Assembly (NCBI RefSeq): GCF_009905375.1
Contig: NC_133655.1
Span: 168,887,141-168,951,140, forward strand
Reading direction: 5' to 3'
DNA: 64,000 nucleotides
From: Apium graveolens
Taxonomy: Eukaryota > Streptophyta > Magnoliopsida > Apiales > Apiaceae
The notes below the pieces were generated by a model. It searched no databases. It was not told the origin of the DNA and saw nothing but the letters and a program-made list of their open reading frames with translations. Of this stretch, positions 10,701 to 20,248 are shown piece by piece (within the stretch, counting starts at the first letter, position 1; every line of letters starts with the position of its first letter). Both the position numbers and the translations under genes were made by a program.

Positions 10701-11146
10701 AGATTTGGGTTCTTTTAAACAAAGTCAAAAGAAGCTCAGAATTGAATGAAGTTCTTCGAGAAAGGCTTAAAGAGTTTGCCAGCAGGGCTAGTCCTCAAGT
10801 GGTCAACAATCCTCATCAGGTGAGATTCTTTAAGTCTGATTGTCTTCAAATCTGTCAGCTAGATGTACAATCTCTTAAAGACTACTCAGCTAAGCATCTG
10901 GTCTGGATGGAACATCATTTGAGAACTGCTGGATATTCATCCATGTTGAAGACTCAAGCTGCTGACTTGATTCAAGCTTATTGTGAAAAGAATGTTAAAA
11001 GGTACAATCAACTCAAGAATAAGCTGAAGTCAGTTGGAGTTCAACCAGTCAGACCTGCAAGCTTCACTTCAGAAAAGGATCGTGTCTTTGACAAGGAATT
11101 GCTTCAAGATTTAGAAGAAGGTGAAGTCAGAAGAGAAGACAACTGA
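7763..11146 (+). CDS. CopA third ORF (SIRE-type, so-called env-like)
   Basis: An intact frame of 1127 codons starts at ATG 7763 (AAAATGGCT context). Residues about 1-270 form a folded-looking domain with W-x2-FFD, K-x-FANC and IGLAVVFNQ motifs, shared with ORF3 of CopB. Then come a Pro/Ser-rich region (about 280-560), a coiled coil (about 600-690), a Gly/Ser linker, an acidic stretch, a highly charged helical region (about 850-920) and a globular C-terminal part. I see no signal peptide and no clear membrane segment, which argues against a true envelope protein. SIRE1 of soybean is reported to reach its third ORF by stop-codon suppression after pol. Here 1.1 kb of spacer full of stops separates them, so another route is needed; the internal TATA box offers one. 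Function is unknown. A GGGGGAG tract lies at 10039-10045. Confidence 0.85.
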   Translation: MALNFQLVAHNQVGYFNPEKCDVEKFKPWIRFLNDHSIVSSAIKSNVILNIDLLRLICTTSTVADDSKSFSFTVANTQYVVDETVVNRALNFPLDNFCNLPSENDITNFFHAIHYQGVINLTKLSKSNLVSEWDIFFDTLSKVFANCTKSNFHNITSTLQYIGLAVVFNQRINFGKLLFPILLRRLTSALRDHSTNRRVSCYYARFLMLIADHLLTPEHKALFANSAVTEPPPVSKKIYTRQDTTFKFMQVPVLVSAFMANYIPLPIFNLPGHEQQPQPPVVQATQALPLQVVIPHSHSLPTSVDRPPVVDRADHEVVEPQLQSQVIEPNTASHSISTSPPLSKMLPRRLLGSSTLLNMSEPSALPPPKKRRTYSEASESPSLSSQQDMDFEMANEQLLEAFSQQDASIEIRHRAMASCTESSTVPLLTMEPYTSPDHTQDTQRGVHVESVTVPAIVTAEEQSHASEGKSDSPPSLIESFSPLPDPTPLAPLWDSPLADLSGESGGQLGQSIPEAIQTSIPKDLIGLTEDRDSRIPIAPPLTSLEEARVIFNAGTQEQQLEDSSRAIILRETHAREMSEPNTSEIQVKAHTDTDTVNLLAQIAALKEELAKSQAEAQAFKAQVVERSSSSTSVNNQLAIIRNDISDLKTTVIPKLNSIQDTPNLSADDISNFCSLHTRMTSLEDLVEMNHSLDSSRFLKIETGMEHLNEGMKHLYYMIKNSHCPNEEQRAYFEGPSGGGSGSGGDGSSKGKSVEDPSTKGEKKGSSAKGKEKDTSAGNKGKADDVYYSGEHDDFDIFDIPTEPVQEDKDGLFEAEEESDFEDWEEEDTVDPRFEKEFQKEQSEMLRKEAELKKVSQIIDRRKDIQRTETLQKQRLHDIKAQERRRDVRLKIGEKWDEARRVLDMPQLSTNNDRQFLHLLDKLEISNPNNDMYMNAIKTEVSRITAAFDRSLNEMSIFVYCQSEGSFKVSLHLFENRSLSEIWVLLNKVKRSSELNEVLRERLKEFASRASPQVVNNPHQVRFFKSDCLQICQLDVQSLKDYSAKHLVWMEHHLRTAGYSSMLKTQAADLIQAYCEKNVKRYNQLKNKLKSVGVQPVRPASFTSEKDRVFDKELLQDLEEGEVRREDN

Positions 11147-11396
11147 AGTCAATTAGCTCAAAACTCAATGTAATATGATTAGAGCTTTATGAATCAAGAT
11201 AGTCTAATGTAGTTATATGTTCAGGCTAGAGGAACATCTATCTTGTATTCACTTGTAAATTTCATTTGGAATCTGGAAAATGTTAAATATAATCCAGAAC
11301 TTTTCTGCTATTTACTTTACATTACTGTTTATATCTTTTTCTTATTTGTTAGTTGAGTTATCCTCTAGGTATTTGTTGTTATTGTCTAACAAGCAA

Positions 11397-11408
11397 ATAG
11401 GGGGAGAT
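11397..11408 (+). other. CopA 3' polypurine tract
   Basis: ATAGGGGGAGAT directly precedes the 3' LTR (TGAAAGG). It primes plus-strand synthesis in LTR elements. The 250 bp between the ORF3 stop and this tract show no ORF. Confidence 0.9.
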
Positions 11409-12769
11409 TGAAAGGCATATGTCATAGCCTACTCGTTTATTCGAGTATTTAACTCAACTCAAATAAGAATGTAATAAGTAAATAGTGGATCAATCATCAG
11501 AGAGATCTCACAAAGTAACATCTGTCAAAGAATAAAGAAACATTGTTCATCTGCAGACTTGAAGATTCACTGGAAGAAGTTCAAGAATTTGATCATGCCT
11601 CAGTGATATAAATCAAGATCGTGGATTTAATCAAATGACAGAGATCTCGTCAAGGTATCATTTATTACAAGGATTCAATCAGAACGTCAAAGTCAAGACA
11701 TGAAGAAACGTCAAGAAAGTTAGTCACTCATGAACCAGACAGTACATCGAGTGTCAGCATTGAAGTGGCGGAATTGATTCATAAGTCTCAGTGACTTTCA
11801 GAAGATTGTCAGAAGAATGGATGCTGCTCAGGGTTAGTATTAATTCTCTATTAATTAATTAAGTCATATAATTTAATTAAGAAAATAAATTATATCTGCA
11901 AGGATTAATTTATTAATTAATTGAATTAAATTGATTAATTAATTTAGAATTAATATTAAGGTTTTTCATAATTTTAATTGATTAAAATCTGTTTTAATTC
12001 TAAAAAGACAACCGATTGTACTAGTATGACAATCGGTATGACAATTGATTGTCATACCGAAAGTCATGCTAATTCAGTTGATTGTCTTGATAGAATTATT
12101 ATTTAGATTAAAATCACTTATTAATTCAGTAAGACAATTTCATTTGAACTAATATGACAATCGGTATGACAATCAATAGTCATACCGAAAGTCTTGCTAG
12201 TTCATTTTAATTGTCTTGCTAGCTCTAAAAGATTGTCACACCGAAAGTATTATTGGACAAATGATTGTCATACCAGTTCATTTTGATCTCGGCTGTGTTG
12301 ATTAAATAGAAGCAGAAGCATCCAATTTACTTACACATACAGAGAGCAATCAAACAGAAGCCAAGAACAAAAAGAGAACAAGCAGCCAAATATTTCATCT
12401 TATCTGCTAATTCAAGATTACAATTTCTAGCTTGTAAAGTTAAATCCAATCAACTAGAAATCACTCTCTTGTTCTTGTGTATCAATCTAGCGGATTAAAA
12501 TCCCTAGAACTTAATCTCAAATCGCTTTTAGCATTTGATCTTTTAATTACAAAAATAGAAAAAGTTCATGTCGAATTTATTCTAGATTTGTAATAATTGA
12601 TTTGAGATTAATCCCTTGTAACCGATACCTTAGTTGTAACACCTTTCAAGTTTAATAAAAGTTTTATTTAACTTGAATTTTGTTTCACAATTTTATTCCG
12701 CATTTTATTCGACTAAACGGTATTGTTTGCATTCAACCCCCCCTTCTACAAACAAATTGGGACCTAACA
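11409..12769 (+). repeat. CopA 3' LTR (complete, 1361 bp)
   Basis: It begins TGAAAGG right after the polypurine tract and ends CTAACA. Positions 11754-12769 pair with 1-1016 with four substitutions and no indel. The inverted-repeat words are at 12021-12276. Confidence 0.95.
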
Positions 12770-14570
12770 CCAACATTAGCCTTTTTCCCTTTCTTAACTT
12801 GACTCGACTCTCCTGAAACAAAGTTCTTGGAAACAGACCCATACTTCTCATTCAGCTTAACTAGTTTGGCTTTACTAATGGGCTTGCTCACAGCCGACGG
12901 ATGAGGATTTTCATTATTCGACGAATAACACTTTTTGTTATCCGACGGATAGTCTTCATCATCCGTCGAGTCTACATCTGTTAGCAGTCCATCTACCAAA
13001 TTAGGTTCTAGTTTCTCTTTGTTCTTTTTCCAGGCTTCATCACAGAAGGACTCGATTCCTTTAACTTTGGTGATTTGAGCATGTACATCTCTGGATGTTT
13101 TCCATGCTTTAATCACCTCTTGTTCACGCTCGAGTTGCTTCTTTAAAATTTCTTTCTTCTTTAAGGACTCAGTTAATTCCTCCTTAGCAATCTTACACTC
13201 AATTCTTAATTTCTCAAAATCAATAAACTGAGACTCAAGCACATTATTTCTCTCACTCAAAAACAAATTATTTTCTTTAATTTTAGCATTTTCTTTAGTA
13301 AGAGACTTGAGTGTAACACGCAAATGATATAATTCTGTAGACATGTCATTTATGGCATCATTACACTCAGTTTTAGATAAATGTGGAAGGTTTGTAGTAA
13401 TTACCTGATTGCTTGATGAACTTGTCTCTGTCTCATTAGACTTGGCCATTAGGGCTAGATTGACATAGCTGATATCTTCATCCTCATCCAGACCATCTGC
13501 TGCCTAATAAAAGCCCTTTCCTTTTTCTTGAGTAGATCAAAATATTTTTTCTTATAATCCAAAGACTCAAACTTTTTCTTACTGGAATCTGACTTCCTAC
13601 ACTCACTGGCAAAATGCCCTGCCAAGCCACATTTGAAACATTTGAATTTCGACTTATCCACCATGTTTCTATTTGGCTTGGCTGCTCCAAAGTTCTTCTT
13701 GAACTTGAGCTTGGCAAATCTCCTGGAAAGAAATGCTAGGTGCTCATCAATGTCCTCCATGTCATCTTGACTCAATGAATCTTCACTTTCTACTGCAAGC
13801 CCCTTGCCCTTGTTCTCACAGACCTTTGAAGTTGATTCAATAGCTTCCATCTTCACTTCCTTCTCCTTTTCCAACTCAGCAACTAGTGCAATAGATCCTC
13901 CTTTCTTCTTTCATCTCTCTATCCTTTCATCCTGTTCTATTTCAAGCTCATAGGTTTTCAGGATGCCATACAGTCTCTCCAAAGTAAACTCCTTATAATC
14001 TTGTGAGTTTCTTAATGAGACTGTCATTGGTTTCCATTCCTTTGGAAGAGATCTAAGGAATTTCAAATTAGAGTCTTTAGTCTGATAGACCCTTCCATGC
14101 AACTTGAGAGCATTTAGTAGTTTTTGAAACCTACTAAAAATGTCAGTGAGAGACTCACTTTCCTCATTGTGAAAATGCTCATATTGCTGAATCAAGAGCT
14201 GCATCTTATTTTCTCTAACTTGCTCAGTGCCATCACAGATTATCTGTATAGTATCCCAAACTTCCTTGGCAATTTTGCAGTTGATAATGTTGTCAAACAT
14301 GTCTGCATCAACTCCATTAAACAGAATATTCATGGTATTTTTATCCTTTCTGACTTGTTCAATGTCAGGATCAGACCATTCATGCCTTGGCTTGGGGACT
14401 GATGGCTCGTTTCCTGTTGCAGCTCTCATTGGAACATGAGGGCCTCTTTTTATGCAGTCCACATAGGCCTCATCATGAGAAAGCATATGAAGATGCATCT
14501 TTACCTTCCAATGATGGTAATTGTCTTTATCTAGAAAAGGAATCTTGACTCCAACATCCTTCTTGTTCAT
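12770..14570 (-). pseudogene. gag: CopC gag, broken and truncated by CopA
   Basis: On the minus strand from ATG 14570: copia gag core (KIPFLDKDNYHHWKVKM near the start, then GTEQVRENK and LERLYGILKTYELE), an in-frame TGA at 13911-13913, an acidic linker, a CCHC knuckle CFKCGLAGHFASEC near 13610-13650, then a frameshift between about 13455 and 13510. A coiled coil follows up to the CopA junction at 12770. The last residues of that open frame, 12733-12769, are CopA LTR sequence and not gag. Near 12890-12970 the coding sequence repeats the word ATCCGTCGGA, read as a YPS(D/N)-like peptide. Confidence 0.88.
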
Positions 14571-14617
14571 CTTGCTAAATTGTTTTGATCTTTAAACTCT
14601 TTATAAGTTAAGAGCTT

Positions 14618-14629
14618 GCTCTGATACCA
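14618..14629 (-). other. CopC primer binding site
   Basis: GCTCTGATACCA on the plus strand is TGGTATCAGAGC on the minus strand, the tRNA-iMet-type site, 2 bp inside the LTR edge at 14632. Confidence 0.92.
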
Positions 14630-14631
14630 AT

Positions 14632-14712
14632 TGTTAGTCCCTTAACAATATAGCAAGAATTACAGAAGGGGGGTTGAATGGAATTCTTGAACCTTTTTCT
14701 TAAAATAAAAAT
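14632..14712 (-). repeat. CopC 5' LTR, inner 81 bp
   Basis: It starts TGTTAGTCCC next to the PBS and is interrupted at 14712 by CopB. It resumes at 42504. Confidence 0.88.
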
Positions 14713-15341
14713 TGTTAGATATATTTGATAATGTCATGGCTGATATGATTTATGTTTAGTTTTCAGATCTTACTTAACAAGACAAATCAGTACTTAACTG
14801 GGAATCAGTACTTAACTGGGAATCAGTACTTATACTGGAAGTCAGGACTTAAGGATATCAGTACTTATATTATCAGGAGATAATCATCAGAAGATGGATA
14901 TCAGAACTTAAGTGCTGAAGGACGATCAGATAAGGACAGTAGCTGATTAAAGGAAAGAAGATCGAGATAAACATAAGAAGAGATATGCATGAAGAAGGAG
15001 TTCCGTGAAGAATGGAATACTTGGAAGAAAAGATATCTGATTGATATATTTTAGGAAGCAGAATTATATTCCATATCAATTAGCGATTATCTTGTAACTG
15101 TGTAGTATATAAACACAGACATAGGGTTTACACTATAAGTGTTATCATATTCGAGAAGATTATTTATTGTAACCCTAGCAGCTCTCGTGATATTTGTTCA
15201 TCACTGAGAGGTAACAGTTCCATACTGTAACAGAGTTTATTGTTTCAATAAAGTTTGTTTTCTGTTACTTAAGATATTAAAGTTCGATTTGATTGTATTT
15301 TACACTGTATTCACCCCCTCTACAGTGTGTGTGACCTAACA
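14713..15341 (+). repeat. CopB 5' LTR (629 bp)
   Basis: It begins TGTTAGATAT and ends CCTAACA before the PBS. U3 contains ATCAGTACTT at 14786, 14804, 14822 and 14857, GTCAGGACTT near 14841 and ATCAGAACTT at 14900. A TATA box, TATATAAAC, lies at 15106-15114. Confidence 0.94.
15106..15114 (+). promoter_or_regulatory. CopB LTR TATA box
   Basis: TATATAAAC lies 236 bp before the LTR end, with the repeated ATCAG(T/A)ACTT words 200-320 bp upstream. The 3' copy has the same box. Confidence 0.6.
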
Positions 15342-15343
15342 AG

Positions 15344-15355
15344 TGGTATCAGAGC
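15344..15355 (+). other. CopB primer binding site
   Basis: TGGTATCAGAGC, 2 bp after the 5' LTR; tRNA-iMet type. Confidence 0.92.
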
Positions 15356-15397
15356 TTATCTGTTAACACACATACAGTTAAAGATCCAAACACAATC

Positions 15398-15459
15398 ATG
15401 TCTAACACAGAAACTCCAACTAAGCCTACCAAAACTGAAGAACCTCCAAAGACACAAAT
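15398..15459 (+). pseudogene. gag: CopB gag, first 20 codons, split by GypD
   Basis: The ATG at 15398 begins a Thr/Pro/Lys-rich N-terminus (MSNTETPTKPTK). The frame is cut after CAAAT at 15455-15459 by GypD and resumes at 29270. Confidence 0.85.
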
Positions 15460-17589
15460 TGTAATAACCCCCAAAATTTTGAACTTTTTGTAACCCTTGT
15501 GAATAGTGTTTTAGCTGAATGAGAAAACTTTTCATGCCACACTATGTAGGGGTTCTGTTATGGATATTCTGAGATTTTATTAGTACTCTACATGGTATAT
15601 AAGTGTATGTAAAGATCATCAGAATCCAATTCCGAACACGTTGATTTTTCCCGGAAATCCATTAGATACGGAAAGAATTGAGTATAAGGTAACAGGATAA
15701 AAAGGATTTAAATTAAAGGATTATAAGAGAGGATCAAAAAAGGAATATAATATATTGAGAAAGGTTAAGGGAACCTAAGTAATAAGATCCCGGGTATGAT
15801 CCCTCAAACGATAAACGAAAATGAAAGTTAAGCGAACCGTATAACAGATCAGTGGTCATTAGGCAAACAATTAGGAAGTTAATCAAAGAGATTAGTGGGG
15901 ATGATGTCACCCAACCAATGAGAAGAGGACAAGGAGGGAAAGATTACATCATAGCATGACATGGGAAGGAAGGAGGTGTGGTTGAATGAGAACCACACAA
16001 AGTCCAAGGTTAAATAGGTAATTAACTAAAACAAAAACAAAACCAACTAACCAAGCCAAATAATTCATTCTTCATCAAAACAAAAAGGAACCAAGGCATT
16101 ATTTCTTCATTTGCTCTCGGCTTTTTCACTTTTTAAAGGCAAGAATTTTCAAAATCCAAGATCCAAGCTTCCTAAATTGGTAAGTTAATTCCCTAATCAT
16201 CCTTATGCATAGTTATGGCTATATCATGAGTTTAAGCCTTCAATTCTTTCTCAATCTTCTTCAATAAATCAATGAAGAAGACAATGAATAGTGTTTTCAA
16301 GGTTTTAACTTGAATTTTTTTCTTGTTTTCCTTTAAGATCCAAGCATCCATAAGACTTCTCAAAGCTTCTTAAGGCTTCCTAGGTACTCCCACCACTTCA
16401 AGGAAGGTATATCATCTTCAAACCTTAGATTCCTATGTATAATAAGATGATTTTGATTATTATGGTGCTTAATGCTTGTGGTTTAGAGTGTGGGTTGGAG
16501 TGGTAGTGAAATGGAATGGTGAATCTTGTTGTTTTGGTTAAAAGAACTTAAGTATAGTTAAATTCAAGCTTAGGCATAAGTATAAATGTTAATATTGAAT
16601 TGATTGGGGCTGTTATGATGTGATAAGGATGGACTTTGGTTGTATGAATGGGTTGAGGTTGAATTGTGATGGTTTTTGAATGGTTTAAATTTGGGAAATC
16701 GCGTAAACATAGCCGTCGTAATGTCTGATTTACTTTAGACTGCTTTTGTTCATAACATTAGGACCCGAGAACCCCCTGCTAGATTTTGACCATTGCCATG
16801 TTTAGATAGCTCATGTTACGAGCTTCGTTTTGATATGTAGTTCGTTCGATGCCGATGCACGGTTTAGGAGAAACGACCGTTTCAAGTAACGGCATTTCGC
16901 GAACGAAACTTTTCCCCTCGCCTTACTTTGAAACATAGGTTAAAGACCAAAAAGGGTTAATTAATGTATGAAACAATTATGGTAAGTGTGTTAGGCAGTT
17001 GGTAAGCCATCCGCGAAAGAATCGCCTTAAAACTCGTAATGGTTAATTTATTAAAAATGGTGGAGCCGAGGGTACTCGAGTGACTTAAGAGAATCAGTAA
17101 GCGCAAAACAAGCGTTAGAGTCTAAGTTAGTTAAAGTATAGATTTACAAGTGACTTTGGTTTAATTCCAACTTACTTGTTGTTTATAGGTTACCAGACTC
17201 GTCCCGAGCCTTTTATCACCCCCAGTCGCTCAGGCAAGTTTTCTATCCGTTATACTGTTGTTGTGATGTATATATGTATATGCATTATCTTGCGATAGAT
17301 GCATGTTGGTTAATTAGCAAATGTTGCGATATATTGAAGCATGCTGATATGGTATATATATGCATGCCTGTTTCGTATTCTTTCCATATATATCTGTTGG
17401 TTCAGTTGATAATACCTATGCTAGAGAATAGCAGTAATTTGCATATACCCTTAGTATAGGGACCCAAAGGTGAAAACATTTTCTAAAACCGGGAGTCGAG
17501 GATCCCGAGTAGATTTTATATATATATATTTATATATATATATGGTTATAGTTTTCAAAACTATTAATCGAATAAGGTTTATTTGATAA

Positions 17590-17754
17590 CTTTATTTTAT
17601 TATTGAATATTATTTCGAATATTCATTCGAGGGCTTATGACTCCTTTTATTTTATTAATTGAATATTATTTGAATATTCATTTGAGGATGTATGACTCCT
17701 TTATTTTATTTAATGAATATTGTTTATAATATTCATTCAAGGTATTATGACTCC
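17590..17754. repeat. GypD LTR 55-bp tandem repeat, three units
   Basis: TATGACTCC recurs at 17636, 17691 and 17746, exactly 55 bp apart. Each unit carries a palindromic GAATATT...AATATTC block. The right LTR has the same array at about 27534-27698. Confidence 0.8.
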
Positions 17755-18272
17755 GCTTATTACTGAAATATATTCTTTATTTTATTAAAGAATAAGGTGT
17801 CAATAATCAAACTTATTTTCGATTATTCAAATAAAGATAATACTTTCATATAAGTATATCTTTGGTTATTTAATATCCATTTCAAGAATAAGTTTTAAAA
17901 CTTCTAGTTCGATTATTTTTATAAGATTATTCTCTATGGGAATATTATTTAAATAATAATATTCAGATATTTTCAAAATATATTGGGACTGATTTACTTC
18001 ATTAAATCAGCATTACTCCAAACACTCTTTAAAGTGTTTTCGAGTCTTCAAAATGATTTTTAAAAGTTAGAGCGGATCCCAAAACTCATTTTTTTATATT
18101 TAAGATCTTCCTTTCAAAAGGGGATTTAAATACTCGCTCAAAACCTGGGGGATCCAGCTCTGTGGTGCATTTTACATTCGCAACGTGGTTGCTGTTTTGA
18201 GAAAACAAATGAATTGATTACTTACCCAAGTTCGGGAAGTAAGCCCATCTAATTGAGTCGGCATAAGCGACA

Positions 18273-18361
18273 GGCCGGGTACGGTCTATCAAAGTGTAAG
18301 TGGCTGGGTGGCAGTCCATCAACGCGTAAGGGGCCGGGTGGCGGTCCAGCACAAGGTCCTT
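18273..18361. repeat. GypD LTR GC-rich 29-30 bp tandem repeat
   Basis: Three units begin GGC(C/T)GGGT at 18273, 18302 and 18332 in otherwise AT-rich DNA. The copy in the right LTR is at 28219-28307. Confidence 0.7.
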
Positions 18362-18927
18362 ATGTGGCCAGGGTGATGACCGGTGGGGGATTCATCCATC
18401 TACTAGTAGAAAAGGTTACTTATTGGTATCTTTGCCTGATCAGCAAGATATCTGGTTTATGCCAAAATGCTTTTCCTTTCCAAAATTCATTGGATGTTTC
18501 AAACTCTGTTCATACTTTACATAATAGAGGTTCCAGGAAATGTTTAAGAGATATATATGTGGATATATATCGGGACTAAATAAAGTATCTCGTAACTTTA
18601 TTTCATTCAATAATATTTCAAAGATTGAATCTATTCAAGTCTTAACTTGTGGTCTCATCTATGGGATGTTTTTTTTTTTTAAACCTATAATACTTTGAAC
18701 AGTGGTAGTTCAAGTAGCCTTATAAATGATATAAGTATAGTGAAGTATTTGGTAACTTCATCTTCCTTGCAGCTTATATCCAGTAAGTAATTATCTTACT
18801 TTTGATAAAGGTTTTCAGTAAGTTATCTATTAGATACTTGAATCATTGATTACACTATATATTATCTTGCGAGCTGTAAGGCTCACTCTTGCTTTATTTC
18901 TTCATCACACAACAACAGTTAGAAAGG

Positions 18928-19050
18928 ATGGCCAGACTCCAGCAGACCCAGCGCAAGCGCGTGGGAAGCGTCCCGCGTCCTCCCGTTGATGTCATAGCTG
19001 CTATAGCTGCAGAGGTAGACCTATCTGTAGACCAGACCATCTACTTTTGA
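18928..19050 (+). CDS. GypD 40-codon LTR ORF, left copy
   Basis: The small peptide has a basic N-terminal half (MARLQQTQRKRVGSVPRPP) and an acidic, hydrophobic C-terminal half. It starts 395 bp before the LTR end. The copy in the 3' LTR (28870-28992) differs by one synonymous change (GAC/GAT). GypE has a 40-codon ORF of similar charge pattern at nearly the same place. It follows the block GCTCACTCTTGC and an AG at 18917. Whether it is translated is unknown. Confidence 0.4.
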   Translation: MARLQQTQRKRVGSVPRPPVDVIAAIAAEVDLSVDQTIYF

Positions 19051-19326
19051 GAATCAATTATGTATAATTATAACTTGTGGCAGGTAATGGTAATTAATTG
19101 TAAACTTATTAAGTAATCATTTTGGGTTGTAATAACTTTTAAATTATGGATTCAAAGACTTGTACTTATTTCAATTTCATCTCTGAGACTATAACGGGTT
19201 GTGGTGTGTGTTAGTGTGGGGTCACAGCATAAGGTTAATTATTATTAATAAAGTGAAGTGATATTGTGGAAAGAAAGACCGTGACGACCCGGATCCCCGA
19301 CCCCGGATCTGGGGGTGTTACAGAAA

Positions 19327-19338
19327 TGGTATCAGAGC
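19327..19338 (+). other. GypD primer binding site
   Basis: TGGTATCAGAGC, 4 bp after the 5' LTR; tRNA-iMet type, as usual in Tekay elements. Confidence 0.92.
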
Positions 19339-19534
19339 TAAGCGTTATAAACCTCAGAGATGATGCGACGATATAATAACAAACTCACAAAGATAATAAG
19401 AACTCTTGCCAAGTTCATGGTCGGACTACTTAAAGTAGTACTAACAGTTAAAACCCTTATGGGAACCCTTATAAGTATCATGATAGTAACTTAGCTCGTT
19501 TAATGTGTAGGCGCCTGAGATAGAGGACCCTGAG

Positions 19535-20248
19535 ATGTTCGAGCGTGAGCATGATGAGGCACTGCTAGATGTTGAGGATCAGGAGGAGCCTGAGATGGAG
19601 GAGGATGAGGAGGACCCCTCAGAGGAGTCAGAGACGGAGGTCATTGCTATTTCAGATGAGGAGGACCCCTCAGAGGAGTCAGAGACAGAGGTCATTGCTA
19701 TTCCAGATGAGGAGGACCCAGATGAGGTCCCAGTAGCTGAGGAGCGTGTCGGACCTATGGTAGTGTATGCTGGTACCCTTTTACCCACACTTCCGGTGGT
19801 CAGAGCTCCTACCCCTCCACCACTATCTTGGATCCCTTATGATGACAGCTCAGAGACCCATACTTCTGAGCCTAGGCAGACCGAGGAGGCACCCCTAGCG
19901 GCTCCGGATTCACCACCTCTTGACCCTGCCCACAGGCAGTCTTCGTTAGCCCATGGCTATGTACAGGATGTACTGAGGACCCGATTGGCTGTTGCTGAGG
20001 CCCGACTGGATGAGGCCAGGAGGGAGTTGGATGCGGAGAGGGCGGGTAGGCGTACTCGAGCTTATGAGACTAGGGCTTCTATACCCCGATCCTTGCGGAG
20101 GGAGCTTACGGGGATAGAGCTCACGTCCCGAGCGAGACTCAGATCTCTCCAGGGGGACAGTAATGGTAGGATCTCCAGGCGGCAGGCCGACTATATCTTC
20201 CGTCGTGCGATGGAAAGGGTATGGGAGCTGACCCGCTCCGGTGTGTGA
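19535..20248 (+). CDS. GypD extra ORF between PBS and gag
   Basis: An intact frame of 237 codons begins at ATG 19535; an in-frame stop lies 27 bp upstream. The N-terminus is extremely acidic and contains a direct repeat of DEEDPSEESETEVIAI-type units. A Pro-rich middle follows, then a charged helical segment (LAVAEARLDEARRELDAERAG) and an Arg-rich C-terminus. It is much richer in G and C than the LTR. I do not recognise a family. GypE has an ORF of similar layout in the same position. Between this ORF and gag (20249-20656) I see only non-coding sequence. Confidence 0.6.
   Translation: MFEREHDEALLDVEDQEEPEMEEDEEDPSEESETEVIAISDEEDPSEESETEVIAIPDEEDPDEVPVAEERVGPMVVYAGTLLPTLPVVRAPTPPPLSWIPYDDSSETHTSEPRQTEEAPLAAPDSPPLDPAHRQSSLAHGYVQDVLRTRLAVAEARLDEARRELDAERAGRRTRAYETRASIPRSLRRELTGIELTSRARLRSLQGDSNGRISRRQADYIFRRAMERVWELTRSGV

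Larger units (their letters stand above)
1..12769 (+). mobile_element. CopA: young SIRE/Maximus-type Ty1/copia retrotransposon
   Basis: The order is LTR, PBS, gag, pol (PR-INT-RT-RNaseH), a long third ORF, polypurine tract, LTR, which is the SIRE/Maximus arrangement of plant copia elements. The first roughly 345 bp of the 5' LTR lie outside the window. The visible 1016 bp of 5' LTR align without gaps to 11754-12769 and differ at four positions, about 0.4 percent, so insertion was recent. The right end abuts CCAAC at 12770-12774, which should also lie just left of the missing 5' end if the target duplication is intact. It is inserted into the gag of the minus-strand element CopC. One extra A in pol is the only clear coding defect. 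Confidence 0.95.
12770..14712 (-). mobile_element. CopC: older SIRE-type copia, 5' part (gag, PBS, LTR edge)
   Basis: Read on the minus strand this is the PBS, gag and the inner edge of the 5' LTR. The rest of the 5' LTR lies at 42504-43359, across CopB. The element is cut at 12770 by CopA, and its pol should lie left of the window. CopC is thus the host of both CopA and CopB and is older than either. Confidence 0.9.
15460..19322 (+). repeat. GypD 5' LTR (3863 bp)
   Basis: It starts TGTAATAACC and ends GGTGTTACA. It contains an AT-rich 55-bp tandem repeat (17590-17754), a GC-rich tandem repeat of about 30 bp (18273-18361) and a 40-codon ORF near its 3' end. Other open frames of 60-108 codons inside it look fortuitous. 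Confidence 0.95.

Noticed and set aside
17274..17459. 61-codon frame in the GypD LTR (also 27218-27403)
   Set aside because: AT-rich, low-complexity, no domain; identical copies reflect recent LTR duplication.
18253..18579. 108-codon open frame in the GypD LTR (also 28199-28525)
   Set aside because: It overlaps the GC-rich tandem repeat, and the differences between the two copies that I noted change residues. The LTR copies are close, so an open frame in both is expected by descent.
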